From positions 1-8,111 of the forward strand of contig JAFMSC010000171.1 of assembly GCA_017353825.1 (NCBI GenBank): a DNA stretch of 8,111 nucleotides, given 5' to 3'. This document shows, in pieces, positions 8,046 through 8,111 of the stretch; position 1 is the first letter of the stretch; every line of letters starts with the position of its first letter. The DNA comes from Hyphomicrobiaceae bacterium. GTDB lineage: Bacteria; Pseudomonadota; Alphaproteobacteria; Rhizobiales; Hyphomicrobiaceae. The translations under genes were made by a program, and so were the position numbers. The notes under the pieces were generated by a model that worked only from the letters and a program-made list of their open reading frames with translations, had not been told where the DNA came from and did no database searches.

Positions 8046-8111
8046 CTAGTCGGTCCCACTCGCCTTCTTGCGGTCCTCTCGGTCCTGCTTCTCTGCCTCG
8101 TTCCAGCGAGT
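8046..8111 (-). CDS. C-terminal end of an unidentified protein (5' part beyond window)
   Basis: The - strand frame is open from the last base of the window and ends at TAG (8048-8046), giving 21 residues: TRWNEAEKQDREDRKKASGTD split as a highly charged, Lys/Arg/Glu/Asp-rich helix-like tail. Such tails are common at real protein ends, and this frame is compatible with a gene entering from the right and converging on the binding-protein gene. The piece is too short to name a family, and it could be chance. Confidence 0.35.
   Translation of the reverse strand, partial: TRWNEAEKQDREDRKKASGTD

Overview
The window is high-GC, densely coding DNA of proteobacterial character. An alphaproteobacterium (Bradyrhizobium- or Rhodoplanes-like) is my best guess, based on base composition, strong GGAGG ribosome sites and protein style (luciferase-like oxidoreductase, NMT1-type binding protein). 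No rRNA, tRNA or marker gene is present to fix the lineage.

Left part (1-2653, + strand): the 3' end of a small heat-shock protein (Hsp20 family) overlaps by 8 nt the start of a full-length ATP-dependent protease Lon of 816 residues, with intact Walker motifs and a Ser704/Lys747 catalytic dyad. The two genes look like a translationally coupled holdase-protease pair. The usual clpP-clpX-lon-hupB context is not visible on either side, so this may be an accessory Lon.

Middle part (2654-5831, - strand): a 147-nt gap with several perfect stem-loops separates lon from a convergent SAM-dependent methyltransferase (212 aa). Next comes a 460-nt stretch with no gene I can support. Then a two-gene operon is read leftward: a luciferase-like flavin monooxygenase (364 aa) followed 11 nt later by an alpha/beta hydrolase (274 aa) with a complete Ser-Asp-His triad. 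Oxygenation followed by hydrolysis is a plausible small catabolic module. Its substrate cannot be told from sequence.

Right part (5832-8111): the region between the oxidoreductase and the next gene holds dismembered pieces of an aldo/keto reductase gene. An N-terminal piece lies on the - strand and two later pieces lie on the + strand in swapped order, so this is a rearranged pseudogene and not a simple truncation. Then, on the + strand, an exported NMT1/SsuA-type substrate-binding protein (338 aa) stands without any permease or ATPase gene directly behind it. About 420 nt of apparently noncoding DNA with overlapping inverted repeats follows, and the window ends inside the last 21 codons of an unidentified - strand gene.

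No CRISPR array, integrase, transposase or complete mobile element is visible. I see no clear novel multi-gene system. The most unusual item is the scrambled aldo/keto reductase locus lying between the monooxygenase operon and the binding-protein gene.
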